In this document: piece after piece, positions 7,923-14,809 of the stretch
How the letters are laid out: the number at the start of each line of letters is the position of its first letter
How positions within the stretch are numbered: the stretch's first letter is position 1
Source of the DNA: Lachnospira multipara LB2003
GTDB taxonomy: Bacteria > Bacillota > Clostridia > Lachnospirales > Lachnospiraceae
Direction: 5' to 3'
Assembly: GCF_000702205.1 (NCBI RefSeq)
Contig: NZ_KL370871.1
Span: 124,001 to 188,000 of the forward strand
DNA length: 64,000 nucleotides
Made by a program: the position numbers and the translations under genes
The notes under the pieces: generated by a model
Databases searched by the model: none
Told to the model about the DNA's origin: nothing
The model's input: only the letters and a program-made list of their open reading frames with translations

Positions 7923-8278
7923 CTACGAATATAATATCATGTGAGTATCACATATGCAATAACTTGCCCCATAATTAAATATAATATATGTGGAAGTTCC
8001 ACCCATTGCCTGATACCATGAGGGTACTGGCATTGCAAAGCATGTTTTCAAATCATCGAGTACCAATTTTTCATATTTAGGATCGTTTTTCATAGCTTCA
8101 ATATAATTTGAGTTTTCATGCTCAATTATTCCATACTTTTCTTTAACCCTAGCTATGTATTCATTTCGACTCTTAATTCCATAGTTCTCTTTAACCCAGT
8201 CCTTTATCTGCCTATAAGTAGCTTTACTTTCAGCAGAAGTAAATTCTTAGACAATAACGCAACAGTCTCCACATGCAT
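7923..8278 (-). pseudogene. C-terminal fragment of an RlmD/RumA-type rRNA methyltransferase paralogue
   Basis: MHVETVALLSK (from 8278) matches the last catalytic segment of RNA m5U methyltransferases. A frame change follows, and the next frame (8246 to 7923) reads FTSAESKATYRQIKDWVKEN and YIARVKEKYGIIEHEN, the long C-terminal extension seen in some Clostridial RlmD-like proteins. About 15-20 residues between the two parts are missing, which explains the frame shift. The end after IEHEN does not look like the family and may be fused to other DNA. A separate rlmD lies at 16.2-17.7 kb. Everything upstream of the HVE segment is lost. Confidence 0.6.
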
Positions 8279-8510
8279 CGGGTGATGTATTTGACTGCAA
8301 AATGTTGGAGTCGTCTGGTATAAGTGACTGCAAACCAGAATGGCTTAAAGAACTATTAGAAGATGTTTCGTCACTCTAGCAAACCTCTTTGGTATGACTG
8401 TCAGAACCGTTTTTCTTCTTGGCTACATTAAGTCTTTCGAGTTTAAAGTGATTAGCATCTTTTCGATCCTTGAATCCGGTCCGATAAGCAAAAGTCATCG
8501 GGAAATCTTT
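8247..8510 (-). pseudogene. Unrecognised open frame with one TAG
   Basis: Minus-strand codons stay open from about 8510 to a TAA at 8247-8249, apart from a TAG at 8376-8378. The visible peptide begins with FKDRKDANHFKLERLNVAKK and ends with a cysteine-rich DACGDCCVIV. The opposite strand is also open over part of this stretch (ending SSL, TAG at 8377-8379), so the coding strand is uncertain. No family recognised. Confidence 0.25.
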
Positions 8511-8688
8511 TAATATTTCTTTTCATTGCTTTATTGATATTCTTGGTCTCAACCTGATACAGAATTGCCAAATCGCTATCTATCATAACTTGTCTTCCTC
8601 GTATAACATAAATCAATTGAGAAATATTAATGTTCTAACCGGTTCTTTCAATTGTCTTATTCTCTTCATTTGTTACAACTTCATCCAT
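8452..8688 (-). pseudogene. ORF6N-domain protein, N-terminal fragment with in-frame TAG
   Basis: After ATG 8688, preceded by GAGGTGG, the frame runs through a TAG (8635-8637) and then reads INISQLIYVIRGRQVMIDSD, LAILYQVETKNINKAMKRNI and KRFPDDF, a clear ORF6N domain, before leaving homology. ORF6N proteins are phage and plasmid associated, with a DNA-binding domain and variable C-termini. A separate C-terminal fragment of what looks like the same family lies at 10698-10850. Confidence 0.65.
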
Positions 8689-8768
8689 ACGCCACCTCAT
8701 CTATATAAAACATTTTATTTGAGGTTCCAATCTGGAACCCCAAATGATATTTAATTTGCACATCTTGT

Positions 8769-8919
8769 TTATATATCTTCAAGGCTCTCTATCTTCTTCA
8801 GAGCCTCCATATAAGCCATAAGACGCTTTTGCTGCTCTTCTCTGAGGTTATGATAATCTTCAATCATCTTAACATCCCCAGGAGTAAATTTGCTTTCAGG
8901 ACTTGCAGGTTTTCCCACA
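8769..8919 (-). pseudogene. C-terminal fragment of an XRE-type repressor
   Basis: The open frame GKPASPESKFTPGDVKMIED, then YHNLREEQQKRLMAYMEALK and ESLEDI, resembles the helical tail of small XRE repressors such as the one at 7535-7891. The helix-turn-helix half is absent; the frame meets unrelated A+T-rich DNA at about 8920. Confidence 0.5.
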
Positions 8920-8987
8920 AATGCATGTGCAATTAAAAAAATTTATGCTATACTGTTACATAATGTGATGAAAAGGATGTGATTATT

Positions 8988-9395
8988 ATGAAAAAATTGA
9001 AATTGCTTTCTAATCTACTTTGGTTGATTGGGATCACCATTATCGCAATGGTAATTCTAGGAGAATATTATTTCATCAGTTTTCTCCCCACATCCATAGA
9101 CCCTTATGCATTTAATTCTTCAGAACAAATACAATTAGCTTGTAATTATACTATTGCATTTAATTTTACAGGGTATGCTTTTTTTATTATTTCTATTGTC
9201 CTTAAAATTTACATCATGGAACATACAGAAAATAATAGTTCCAAAACGTTTTCTTTACGAATTACAGAGAATAAGCCTAATTATCTTTTAATACTGTGTA
9301 AAATTGTAATCATAATTTTTTCACTAATTTGCCTACTTATATCTTCTCTAATTACACTTTTCTCCTTTATAAGTTTTGATGATGTTCCTTTATAG
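8988..9395 (+). CDS. Small multi-pass membrane protein, function unknown
   Basis: About 135 residues with hydrophobic segments at roughly 9-30, 55-76 and 100-128, separated by polar loops including an ENNSSKT segment. No domain recognised. The ATG at 8988 (MKKLKLL) is preferred because AAAGGATG lies about 9 bases upstream; a GTG at 8979 is in frame. A TATACT hexamer upstream could be its -10. Its stop codon sits exactly where the duplicated segment 9395-9731 begins, so a duplication or rearrangement joined the two here. Confidence 0.6.
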   Translation: MKKLKLLSNLLWLIGITIIAMVILGEYYFISFLPTSIDPYAFNSSEQIQLACNYTIAFNFTGYAFFIISIVLKIYIMEHTENNSSKTFSLRITENKPNYLLILCKIVIIIFSLICLLISSLITLFSFISFDDVPL

Positions 9396-9731
9396 CAAGA
9401 AGGGCGGAAAACTTCAGGTTGACTCATTTCAGAATGACGCATAAGAAAGGAACATGTATGAAGAGGAATGGATAGAAGGAGATAATTTGGAAAAAAACTC
9501 TTGAGATAACTGATCGCATGATTAACAATTCAGATAATGAGGAATTTCTTGAACTGGCAAAGGAGTTTCGCAACCTTGTTCTGAAGGCAATTGAAGTCAA
9601 TACATATGTGGGGTGCTTTTTCTAAATGAGCAAAGAAAAGATATTCTTTCAGGACTTCCTGTTCAAAAATATGTCAGTTTATGAGCATGACTATCCGACT
9701 ACAGAACTTCACTGTCTTCTAGAAGGTTATG
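9395..9731 (+). pseudogene. Decayed partial copy of the 14305-14911 segment
   Basis: Bases 9395-9453 match 14305-14363, then 9454-9731 match 14639-14911, so 275 bases are missing at the junction. The second part is near-identical (about a dozen differences by eye) and has one extra base (TTTGG for TTTG near 9490) that breaks the frame. It carries the end of the 144-aa gene, the last third of the 145-aa gene and the start of the 107-aa gene. It is an orphan remnant of a second cluster or of a duplication. Confidence 0.85.
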
Positions 9732-9775
9732 AATTTTGAAAACGACTTGGGGAAAAATAAAGGCATTTCCGATGA

Positions 9776-9880
9776 AGACCATTACATAAATCTCTAGAAA
9801 CAGCAACTATTTCTGAAGCTAATTACTTTAACAATCTTCTCGGAAATGACATCGTAAATCAAACGTTTGGAGATGAATAA
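9776..9880 (+). pseudogene. Short C-terminal remnant, family unknown
   Basis: A 34-codon open stretch ending at TAA 9878-9880 reads ISEANYFNNLLGNDIVNQTF followed by GDE, which looks like real protein sequence. It overlaps the end of the convergent phosphatase gene. No start codon or family recognised. Confidence 0.25.
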
Positions 9881-10584
9881 AACTCTTCTCCTGTTTCTAA
9901 ACAAATTGCCGCTAGTCTTCCACCTGAATAGCACGCCCCACAATCAATTGCTATATGATTATTTTTTCTATATATAAATCCTGGTCTAGGATTATCCACA
10001 ATACTCTGTGTTGGTGTATGTCCTGTTATTACAAATTTATCCTTAAAATACTGCACATTGTAATCTGCTCTCAACCAGATTAATTCACGTAGCGAATAAT
10101 CTTCAATATCCTTCTCCGGAGAATAATTTCCTAACCCCGCATGAACTAAAAGATAGTCCCGGTCAGAAACCGTGACTTCATCATATATTAAAAACTCCTT
10201 TATAAAATCTAATACATCCTGTTTCTCATCAAAACTTAGCTTACCAAACTCATCTATTGTTGTCTTGCTTCCGTTGTATTGCCAGTTCACTAGATTATCC
10301 AGCATTTCTTCATCCAATTCTTCTATGGACATGTCTGTAATTTCTTTCATAAGAAACTCCAGGCATTTCACCGCCATAAGCTCATGGTTTCCTACCATGC
10401 ATATAGCATTTGGTGTTTTCATGAGCTTCCTTAATACTTTAATAGGATGCGGCCCGCGATCGAGCACATCACCCAAAACATATAGAGTGTCTGTTTCTTT
10501 AAAATTTATCATTTCAAGCAATTCCATAAACATATCGTATTGCCCATGTATATCAGAAATAACATATGTTGCTATAACTATCAC
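9859..10584 (-). CDS. Metallophosphoesterase (PrpE/serine-threonine phosphatase-like)
   Basis: About 240 residues with the full calcineurin-like metal set: DIHG, GDVLDRG, GNHE, a histidine in LLVHAGL and GHTPT. Family members hydrolyse phosphoproteins or diadenosine polyphosphates with Mn or Fe; the substrate here is not evident. The start is odd. The family usually opens M-x-TYVISDIHG; at that place the codon is ATA (10573-10575), eight bases after a perfect AGGAGG. The only normal in-frame start is GTG 10584, which lies inside that ribosome site. Neighbours are decayed genes. The protein itself looks undamaged. Confidence 0.8.
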   Translation of the reverse strand: MIVIATYVISDIHGQYDMFMELLEMINFKETDTLYVLGDVLDRGPHPIKVLRKLMKTPNAICMVGNHELMAVKCLEFLMKEITDMSIEELDEEMLDNLVNWQYNGSKTTIDEFGKLSFDEKQDVLDFIKEFLIYDEVTVSDRDYLLVHAGLGNYSPEKDIEDYSLRELIWLRADYNVQYFKDKFVITGHTPTQSIVDNPRPGFIYRKNNHIAIDCGACYSGGRLAAICLETGEEFYSSPNV

Positions 10585-10587
10585 CTC

Positions 10588-10728
10588 CTATAAATAGAAT
10601 CTCTCATCCCATACCAACCGTTGGAACACTCGCATCCCCATCTGCGGTACGAATCCTGTCTCTTCGATTATATCATAACTCTTACTGACACTATCCTCTA
10701 AATATTTTTGTCTGGAAGCTTTAATAAA
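10588..10728 (-). pseudogene. Unrecognised C-terminal remnant upstream of the phosphatase
   Basis: A 46-codon open frame ends with TGFVPQMGMRVFQRLVWDER and a TAG that overlaps the phosphatase ribosome site. It could be the tail of a gene once coupled to the phosphatase. No start and no family recognised. Confidence 0.3.
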
Positions 10729-10850
10729 TCATCAATAACCGGTCTAACCATATTTACTGATTCCACCTTGTTAATGGCACAAAGCTTTTTCCCCGCATCT
10801 TTGCTGGACGCTCCGCAATGGAAGGCCTGCTCTGTCGTATAAAAAAAAAC
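10698..10850 (-). pseudogene. C-terminal fragment of an ORF6N-family protein
   Basis: The frame reads HCGASSKDAGKKLCAINKVE and then MVRPVIDDLLKLPDKN before a TAG. The YHCGASxKDAGKK segment is typical of the C-terminal domain of ORF6N proteins. The upstream boundary is a run of nine T (minus strand), beyond which similarity ends. The N-terminal ORF6N fragment at 8452-8688 lies on the same strand but 2 kb away and downstream, so the two are not one simply split gene. Confidence 0.5.
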
Positions 10851-10853
10851 TGT

Positions 10854-10882
10854 TTGACATCACCAGATATCAATGGTATGGT
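10854..10882 (+). promoter_or_regulatory. Promoter of the abiF-type RNA
   Basis: TTGACA (10854-10859) and TATGGT (10877-10882) are separated by 17 bases. Transcription from it would start near 10889 and yield a short RNA that ends at the terminator at 10958. Confidence 0.5.
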
Positions 10883-10887
10883 ATCTT

Positions 10888-10958
10888 TAGTGGTTGCGCT
10901 GCGGAAACTTGCGATGCCCGCAGCCGGTGGAGTTCCATGCGTGGGCTCCACTTTTTTT
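10888..10958 (+). ncRNA. Candidate abiF-associated small RNA
   Basis: Two G+C-rich hairpins follow a promoter. The first is GCTGCGG/CCGCAGC. The second is GTGGAG/CTCCAC (10927-10951), directly followed by seven T, an intrinsic terminator. The Abi_2 gene starts 26 bases further on with a strong AGGAGG. Comparative genomics has described an abiF RNA motif in exactly this position, before abiF-type genes, so this is probably that RNA. G+C content is far above its surroundings. Confidence 0.55.
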
Positions 10959-10983
10959 ATGCCAAATAAAGGAGGATTCAGAA

Positions 10984-11362
10984 ATGGCTAATAAAACATT
11001 TTACACATATGATGAGCAAATCGAAAAGCTTGAAAAAGAAAAGCAACTTATTATTTCTGATTCTGAATTTGCCAAAACCACTTTACAAAAGAAATGAAGC
11101 TATTCCTGATACGGTTTTACATCGTAAATTACAAATACCACAGAAAAACGGACAATATGCTATCGGCAAGAAGGATTTATTTGCAGTAGTGATTGCTTTG
11201 CGTTATCTTATTGATAATCAGGAATTTAAACAATTTAAAGCTGAGCTCAAACGATTGATTCATTCCGTTCTCAAGAACTGCCCACACATCAGCCAGGAAC
11301 TGCTATTTTCCAAAATGGGTTTTTCTGAAAACTGGGAAAAAATTGTGTGCTATAAAAAATAG
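10984..11362 (+). pseudogene. Abi_2 (AbiD/AbiF-type) abortive-infection gene with its middle deleted
   Basis: ATG 10984 with AAAGGAGG upstream encodes MANKTFYTYDEQIEKLEKEK through FAKTTLQK, the normal N-terminus of Abi_2 proteins. It then jumps, with a frame change at about 11093, to NEAIPDTVLHRKLQIPQKNG and continues to the normal C-terminus (ENWEKIVCYKK). About 200 residues of the central HEPN-like body are gone, judged from family length. Intact members limit phage growth by acting on RNA. This copy is surely inactive, although its upstream RNA and ribosome site look preserved. Confidence 0.75.
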
Positions 11363-11426
11363 TTACATGACATACAATCAGTGAGAGAAGTTATACACAT
11401 GTTTTCTATTAATATAACCAATGTAA

Positions 11427-11813
11427 CTATTCTTCATCATAAAAGTCATCAAGTACATATGTTGTTACAGGTGTAATATAAAATTCATACTTAATAACAA
11501 GCCTTACCAGATTATTGCCATCAATTAATGTTATTGGTGTACCTTCTCTTGCTGCCTCCCTTGCTGCATTAGTAAATCTACTATTTGTAATAAACACTCC
11601 ATAATCTGCCTAAAATTTATTCATAGCCCCCAAAAAAAATTGATTTATATTAGGCTCACTCACAGGCGCTATGTTATATCGTTTACATTGAATTACAACT
11701 CTGGTTGTTCTGAAATCATCATCGTCTGTATGATATCCATACCCATCAATTCCACCATCATTTGATATTTTAAAACCATTATCCGTAAACTGTCCTCCCG
11801 TTTTAGAGAGAAG
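11427..11813 (-). pseudogene. Mrr-type restriction endonuclease fragment with in-frame TAG
   Basis: The frame reads NDGGIDGYGYHTDDDDFRTT, VVIQCKRYNIAPVSEPNINQ and AMNKF, then TAG (11610-11612), then ADYGVFITNSRFTNAAREAA, ITLIDGNNLVRLVIKYE and a normal-looking end. GxDG and QxK are the catalytic pair of the Mrr PD-(D/E)xK fold. Relatives carry Gln at the TAG position (KFQADYG), so CAG to TAG is the likely change. The N-terminal part of the gene is missing upstream of about 11813. Confidence 0.7.
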
Positions 11814-11821
11814 CAAAGAAT

Positions 11822-12013
11822 ATGATTGAAGAGAAAAATATAATACAGAACAATGAAGAAAAGCCGATACAGAAATGTGTCGGCTTTTCTCGTAAGATTG
11901 GTAATACAACCTATTAGGTATCCGGCTATTATTCTGACACAACGACAGAAACTATAGAAAACAAGATGAAAAAGATTATCAAAGAGGATATAAAACCAAA
12001 TAATCTCAAATAA
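11822..12013 (+). pseudogene. TnpW-like transposon-encoded small protein with in-frame TAG
   Basis: ATG 11822 opens a frame of 64 codons to TAA 12011-12013. It reads GFSRKIGNTTY, TAG (11915-11917), VSGYYSDTTTETIENKMKKI and continues to the end. The R-KIGNTTY-x-V...FS/YYS pattern and the length resemble the small TnpW proteins carried by Tn916/Tn1549-type conjugative transposons. TAG is the only lesion. It runs towards the HTH gene's promoter at 12018. A long hairpin, AAAAGCCGA with TCGGCTTTT (11861-11890), lies inside it. Confidence 0.55.
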
Positions 12014-12017
12014 AGGA

Positions 12018-12066
12018 TTGACAATTGCATAACTGCAATTTATAATAATGTTGTGAGTTTGCAAAC
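12018..12066 (+). promoter_or_regulatory. Consensus promoter with two palindromic operators before the HTH gene
   Basis: TTGACA (12018-12023) and TATAAT (12041-12046) are 17 bases apart, a perfect sigma-A promoter. The spacer is itself a perfect inverted repeat, AATTGCA-TAAC-TGCAATT (12023-12040). A second palindrome, GTTTGCAAAC (12057-12066), lies at the expected transcription start. Both share the half-site TTGCA, so the HTH protein probably represses its own operon here. Confidence 0.75.
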
Positions 12067-12095
12067 ATAACGTGTTCAGAAAGGTAGGAAAAAGC

Positions 12096-12413
12096 ATGAA
12101 TTGGAATGAAATGGTATCTGATCTTATGAAAAAAAAAGGGGTTAATCAGAAACAGCTTTCTAAATTAAGCGGTATCACCGAAAGCTCAATCTCCCGTTAT
12201 CTGAAAAGCGATAAGACTCCAAGGATGGATGTGGTGGTGAATATCGCTAAAGCACTTCAGGTTGAAACGGATTATTTCCTTAAGGAGGAGGACAAAGGGC
12301 AGACTGCGTATAATGTTATTTCAGCTGCAATTGCAAGAAAGGGTGGTGAATTAACACCAGAGGAAAAAAACAGATTGATAGCTCTCCTTATAGGAGGAAA
12401 CGAAAATGTATAG
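12096..12413 (+). CDS. XRE-family repressor of the accessory cluster
   Basis: 105 residues from ATG 12096 (AGGTAGGAA upstream; the in-frame GTG at 12072 has none). It has an N-terminal helix-turn-helix (GVNQKQLSKLSGITESSISR) followed by a short acidic tail. It is translationally coupled to the ImmA/IrrE gene, whose ATG overlaps its stop. HTH plus ImmA pairs are the induction switch of ICEBs1 and many prophages and defence islands: the protease removes the repressor when a signal arrives. The operators at 12018-12066 fit autoregulation. Confidence 0.88.
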   Translation: MNWNEMVSDLMKKKGVNQKQLSKLSGITESSISRYLKSDKTPRMDVVVNIAKALQVETDYFLKEEDKGQTAYNVISAAIARKGGELTPEEKNRLIALLIGGNENV

Positions 12414-12993
12414 ATCCTCTAACATATATGAAAATATCGTTAAAGTCATAATTGAAATCTTTCTTGATTATGATATTAAGGATTTCCCGATAGATGAAAA
12501 GGATATATGCAGACGACTGGGAGTTGCGTTGGTACCCTATTCTGAATTTCCTAAAGAAGCAAGAGCTTTGCTTGAAAAGAAAAGTAAGTACGGCTTCTTT
12601 GTCAGGGGTACAAAGGAAAACCCGCCAACGATTTATTACAATGACAAGTTTGAACCCTATGGTGCAGTCAGGCTGACAATTTTTCATGAGCTCAAGCACT
12701 ATGTGTTTGACGAAGATTCTAATGATGAAGATCAGGATGATCTTGCTGACTTTTTCGGGAGATATTTTCTCTGCCCTATCCCTTATCTTATTATGAAGGG
12801 AATTGATACAGAAAATGAAATAATCTCTCACTGCGGTGTCAGCATGACTGTAGCCGGGAATGTCGAATCAACAATAAGAAACAGAAAACATAGATACGGT
12901 TACCGTATTTTCGAACATGAGATACCGTTTTTAAAACATTTGAATGAAGATGCGTATGAAGTATTTACCAAGACGCATGAAGGAGGTGATTAA
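12406..12993 (+). CDS. ImmA/IrrE-family metallopeptidase
   Basis: 195 residues with the zinc motif HELKH (H94, E95, H98) and the downstream DLADFFGRYFLCP segment that corresponds to the family's ExxANxFA third-ligand region, with Asp in place of Glu. ImmA-type enzymes cleave their partner repressor in response to DNA damage or peptide signals. The ATG overlaps the repressor's end (ATGTATAG), and AGGAGGAAA provides the ribosome site. It and the repressor form a two-gene switch ahead of the DUF4417 genes. Confidence 0.9.
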   Translation: MYRSSNIYENIVKVIIEIFLDYDIKDFPIDEKDICRRLGVALVPYSEFPKEARALLEKKSKYGFFVRGTKENPPTIYYNDKFEPYGAVRLTIFHELKHYVFDEDSNDEDQDDLADFFGRYFLCPIPYLIMKGIDTENEIISHCGVSMTVAGNVESTIRNRKHRYGYRIFEHEIPFLKHLNEDAYEVFTKTHEGGD

Positions 12994-13010
12994 ATTGAAA
13001 GATTATTTTT

Positions 13011-13124
13011 CCTAAAAGAAAAAGCACCCTGTTATCGTACTATTGGCGTAGCACGAAAGAGTGCTTTCAGGATATGATACATATCCATTTATGCAAATTA
13101 AATTGTATCATATCTTCTTTTAGG
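13011..13124 (+). ncRNA. Structured leader RNA: three-way junction with alternative hairpins
   Basis: Three perfect stems nest without gaps. P1 pairs 13011-13020 (CCTAAAAGAA) with 13115-13124 (TTCTTTTAGG). P2 pairs AAAGCAC (13021-13027) with GTGCTTT (13061-13067). P3 pairs GATATGATACA (13071-13081) with TGTATCATATC (13104-13114), with a further ATTTA/TAAAT stem inside. Two competing hairpins use the same strands: AGCAC-GAAAGA-GTGCT (13050-13065) and GGATATG-ATA-CATATCC (13070-13086). It lies 17 bases after the ImmA stop codon and 68 bases before the DUF4417 gene. It does not match a riboswitch class I know. Confidence 0.6.
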
Positions 13125-13170
13125 TGTCTACTCAAAAATATAACTTTCAAACATAGTCAGGAGGCAGAAT

Positions 13171-13191
13171 ATGCCTTCAGAAAGGAAATAA
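13171..13191 (+). CDS. Six-codon leader peptide MPSERK coupled to the DUF4417 gene
   Basis: A strong AGGAGG (13160-13165) drives ATG CCT TCA GAA AGG AAA TAA, which ends one base before the ATG of the DUF4417 gene. The AAAGGAAA inside this mini-ORF would be the downstream gene's own weaker ribosome site. Translation of the DUF4417 protein may therefore depend on ribosomes finishing the leader. Confidence 0.45.
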   Translation: MPSERK

Positions 13192-13192
13192 T

Positions 13193-13936
13193 ATGATGCG
13201 ATTTAATATTTTGAAATGGTGCGATGATAAGATATCGTACCTTAAAGAACAAGAAATAACTTTTAAGAGAGGAATCCCGCAGCTTCCAATTGAATATACC
13301 TATACAGGGATACCAAGTGCCGTTTCAACATTTGCTTATCGGAATGATATTCCCGAGGTGGCAAAAGCGAATGCCCTCCTCACATATTTCATGTTTGAGA
13401 ATAAACTCTGGCCAAGATTGGCAAAGATTGATGATGATATCGAAATACTTAAGGAATATGGCGGTGTCAGCGGATTTGATCTCAGCCCGAGCATAGGGAT
13501 GTTAAGACCCAGACAGAGACTTAGCATTCTGGTAAATGCGATCCATGCATGTTATTTGGGCACCAAGGGGATAAAAATTCTTCCCAATTATAGAGCGGGA
13601 GACTTCGGAACCTTATGTGCGGCGGATTATTTCCCAGATGAGTGTTCGTTTATTGTCGGTAACCTTGGATGTACTAATAACGGTTTTAAGGCTTATGGAG
13701 AATACCAACTAGATATAGTACTTCAAAAAAAGAATCCGTCAATTCTGTTTGTATATGGTTCTATTTTCAAGAAGGAAGCGGCACGTTTAATCAGGCAGCA
13801 CGGATTTGAGATAATCTCCTTTCCGGATCGCCGTAACAGAGTAAGAAATAATGGCCGGAGTTACCGTTATTATTTGTCCGAAGATGAAATCTGTAAGGTA
13901 TTATATGCAGACGCAGCGAAAAGGAGGATGGCATAA
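13193..13936 (+). CDS. DUF4417-type protein
   Basis: 247 residues, cytosolic. The central pattern GFDLSPSIGMLRPRQRLSIL, GTKGIKILPNYRAGDFGTLC and IVGNLGCTN, then PSILFVYGS, follows the DUF4417 family, which is found in phages, plasmids and genomic islands and has no known activity. The start ATG 13193 is followed directly by a second ATG. It is fused in transcription to the next gene (ATGG overlap at 13936). No membrane segments, signal peptide or obvious catalytic triad. The family assignment is from memory of its pattern. Confidence 0.6.
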   Translation: MMRFNILKWCDDKISYLKEQEITFKRGIPQLPIEYTYTGIPSAVSTFAYRNDIPEVAKANALLTYFMFENKLWPRLAKIDDDIEILKEYGGVSGFDLSPSIGMLRPRQRLSILVNAIHACYLGTKGIKILPNYRAGDFGTLCAADYFPDECSFIVGNLGCTNNGFKAYGEYQLDIVLQKKNPSILFVYGSIFKKEAARLIRQHGFEIISFPDRRNRVRNNGRSYRYYLSEDEICKVLYADAAKRRMA

Positions 13937-14370
13937 TGGGAGCAAAAGCTATTTATACTGATGAAAGGCGTAAAACCATTCATCAACTAATAATAACAAA
14001 AAATATAGAAAAAATAAGAGGCGTGCTGCATGACCGGAATGAATATCGACAGTTTTCAAATGGCTGGAAAGCTGTAAATTTGGATGAGTATGTATCAAAA
14101 TTTGGGATTAGTAATATTTCCAACAGTTTTAATAACAACATGCGTAAAATCACATTCTTTAAGGATGGCAGACAGTATGCGATTATAACTGCAATTGGTG
14201 GCAAGTATTTTCGTGTTGGAGAAGTGCGTGCAGATGGCAGAATAAGTAGATATTTAACTCTTGATCTCAAAGATCCAAGTATTCCTGGAACTTTTCAAGG
14301 AGCTGCAAGAAGGGCGGAAAACTTCAGGTTGACTCATTTCAGAATGACGCATAAGAAAGGAACGGTGTGA
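13936..14370 (+). CDS. Small basic protein, possible effector, family unknown
   Basis: 144 residues, rich in Lys and Arg, with a beta-rich middle (FFKDGRQYAIITAIGGKYFR, VGEVRADGRISRYLTLDLKD) and a conserved-looking basic end (RRAENFRLTHFRMTHKKG). The size, charge, and position before two acidic proteins resemble toxin-immunity arrangements, but I recognise no toxin domain, so this is inference. It starts in the last codon of the DUF4417 gene. Its last 20 codons also survive in the decayed copy at 9395. Confidence 0.6.
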   Translation: MGAKAIYTDERRKTIHQLIITKNIEKIRGVLHDRNEYRQFSNGWKAVNLDEYVSKFGISNISNSFNNNMRKITFFKDGRQYAIITAIGGKYFRVGEVRADGRISRYLTLDLKDPSIPGTFQGAARRAENFRLTHFRMTHKKGTV

Positions 14371-14371
14371 T

Positions 14372-14809
14372 ATGGGAGATTTTTTTCAAGGAAAAGACGA
14401 ACGTATTGTAGATGGCACTCGATATACAAGATATCTCGATTTGAACAAATGGTATGGCATTGTGGTTCCTAAGGATGAAAACGCATATAATGAGATGTGT
14501 GACTATAAAGTATGGGATGACAATAAAGGTGATATAAGAGATATTTACTGGTTTATGAAATTTCACGAAGACAAGTTTTATCTTATGGAGAAATACTTAT
14601 TTAATTTCATAGACGCAGAATGTAATCTGTTGATCAATATGTATGAAGAGGAGTGGATAGAAGGAGATAATTTGAAAAAAACTCTTGAGATAACTGATCG
14701 CATGATTAACAATTCAGATAATGAGGAATTTCTTGAACTGGCAAAGGAGTTTCGCAACCTTGTTCTGAAGGCAATTGAAGTCAATACATGTGTGGGGTGC
14801 TTTTTCTAA
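14372..14809 (+). CDS. Acidic protein of unknown function, possible immunity partner
   Basis: 145 residues, strongly acidic, mostly helical in its second half (INMYEEEWIEGDNLKKTLEI, NEEFLELAKEFRNLVLKAIE) and ending VNTCVGCFF. It starts one base after the previous stop. Acidic, helical proteins beside a basic effector are often its inhibitors; that is inference only. A near-identical but frame-broken copy of its last third is present at 9454-9625, so this gene has been duplicated. Confidence 0.6.
   Translation: MGDFFQGKDERIVDGTRYTRYLDLNKWYGIVVPKDENAYNEMCDYKVWDDNKGDIRDIYWFMKFHEDKFYLMEKYLFNFIDAECNLLINMYEEEWIEGDNLKKTLEITDRMINNSDNEEFLELAKEFRNLVLKAIEVNTCVGCFF

Noticed and set aside
8280-8380. Rightward frame ending SSL as a gene
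   Set aside because: No start with a ribosome site, and the opposite strand is equally open; kept only as an uncertain remnant.
13011-13936. Retron: the nested inverted repeats as msr-msd RNA
   Set aside because: The end pairing looks like a1/a2, but the downstream protein is DUF4417-like and has no reverse transcriptase motif such as YxDD.
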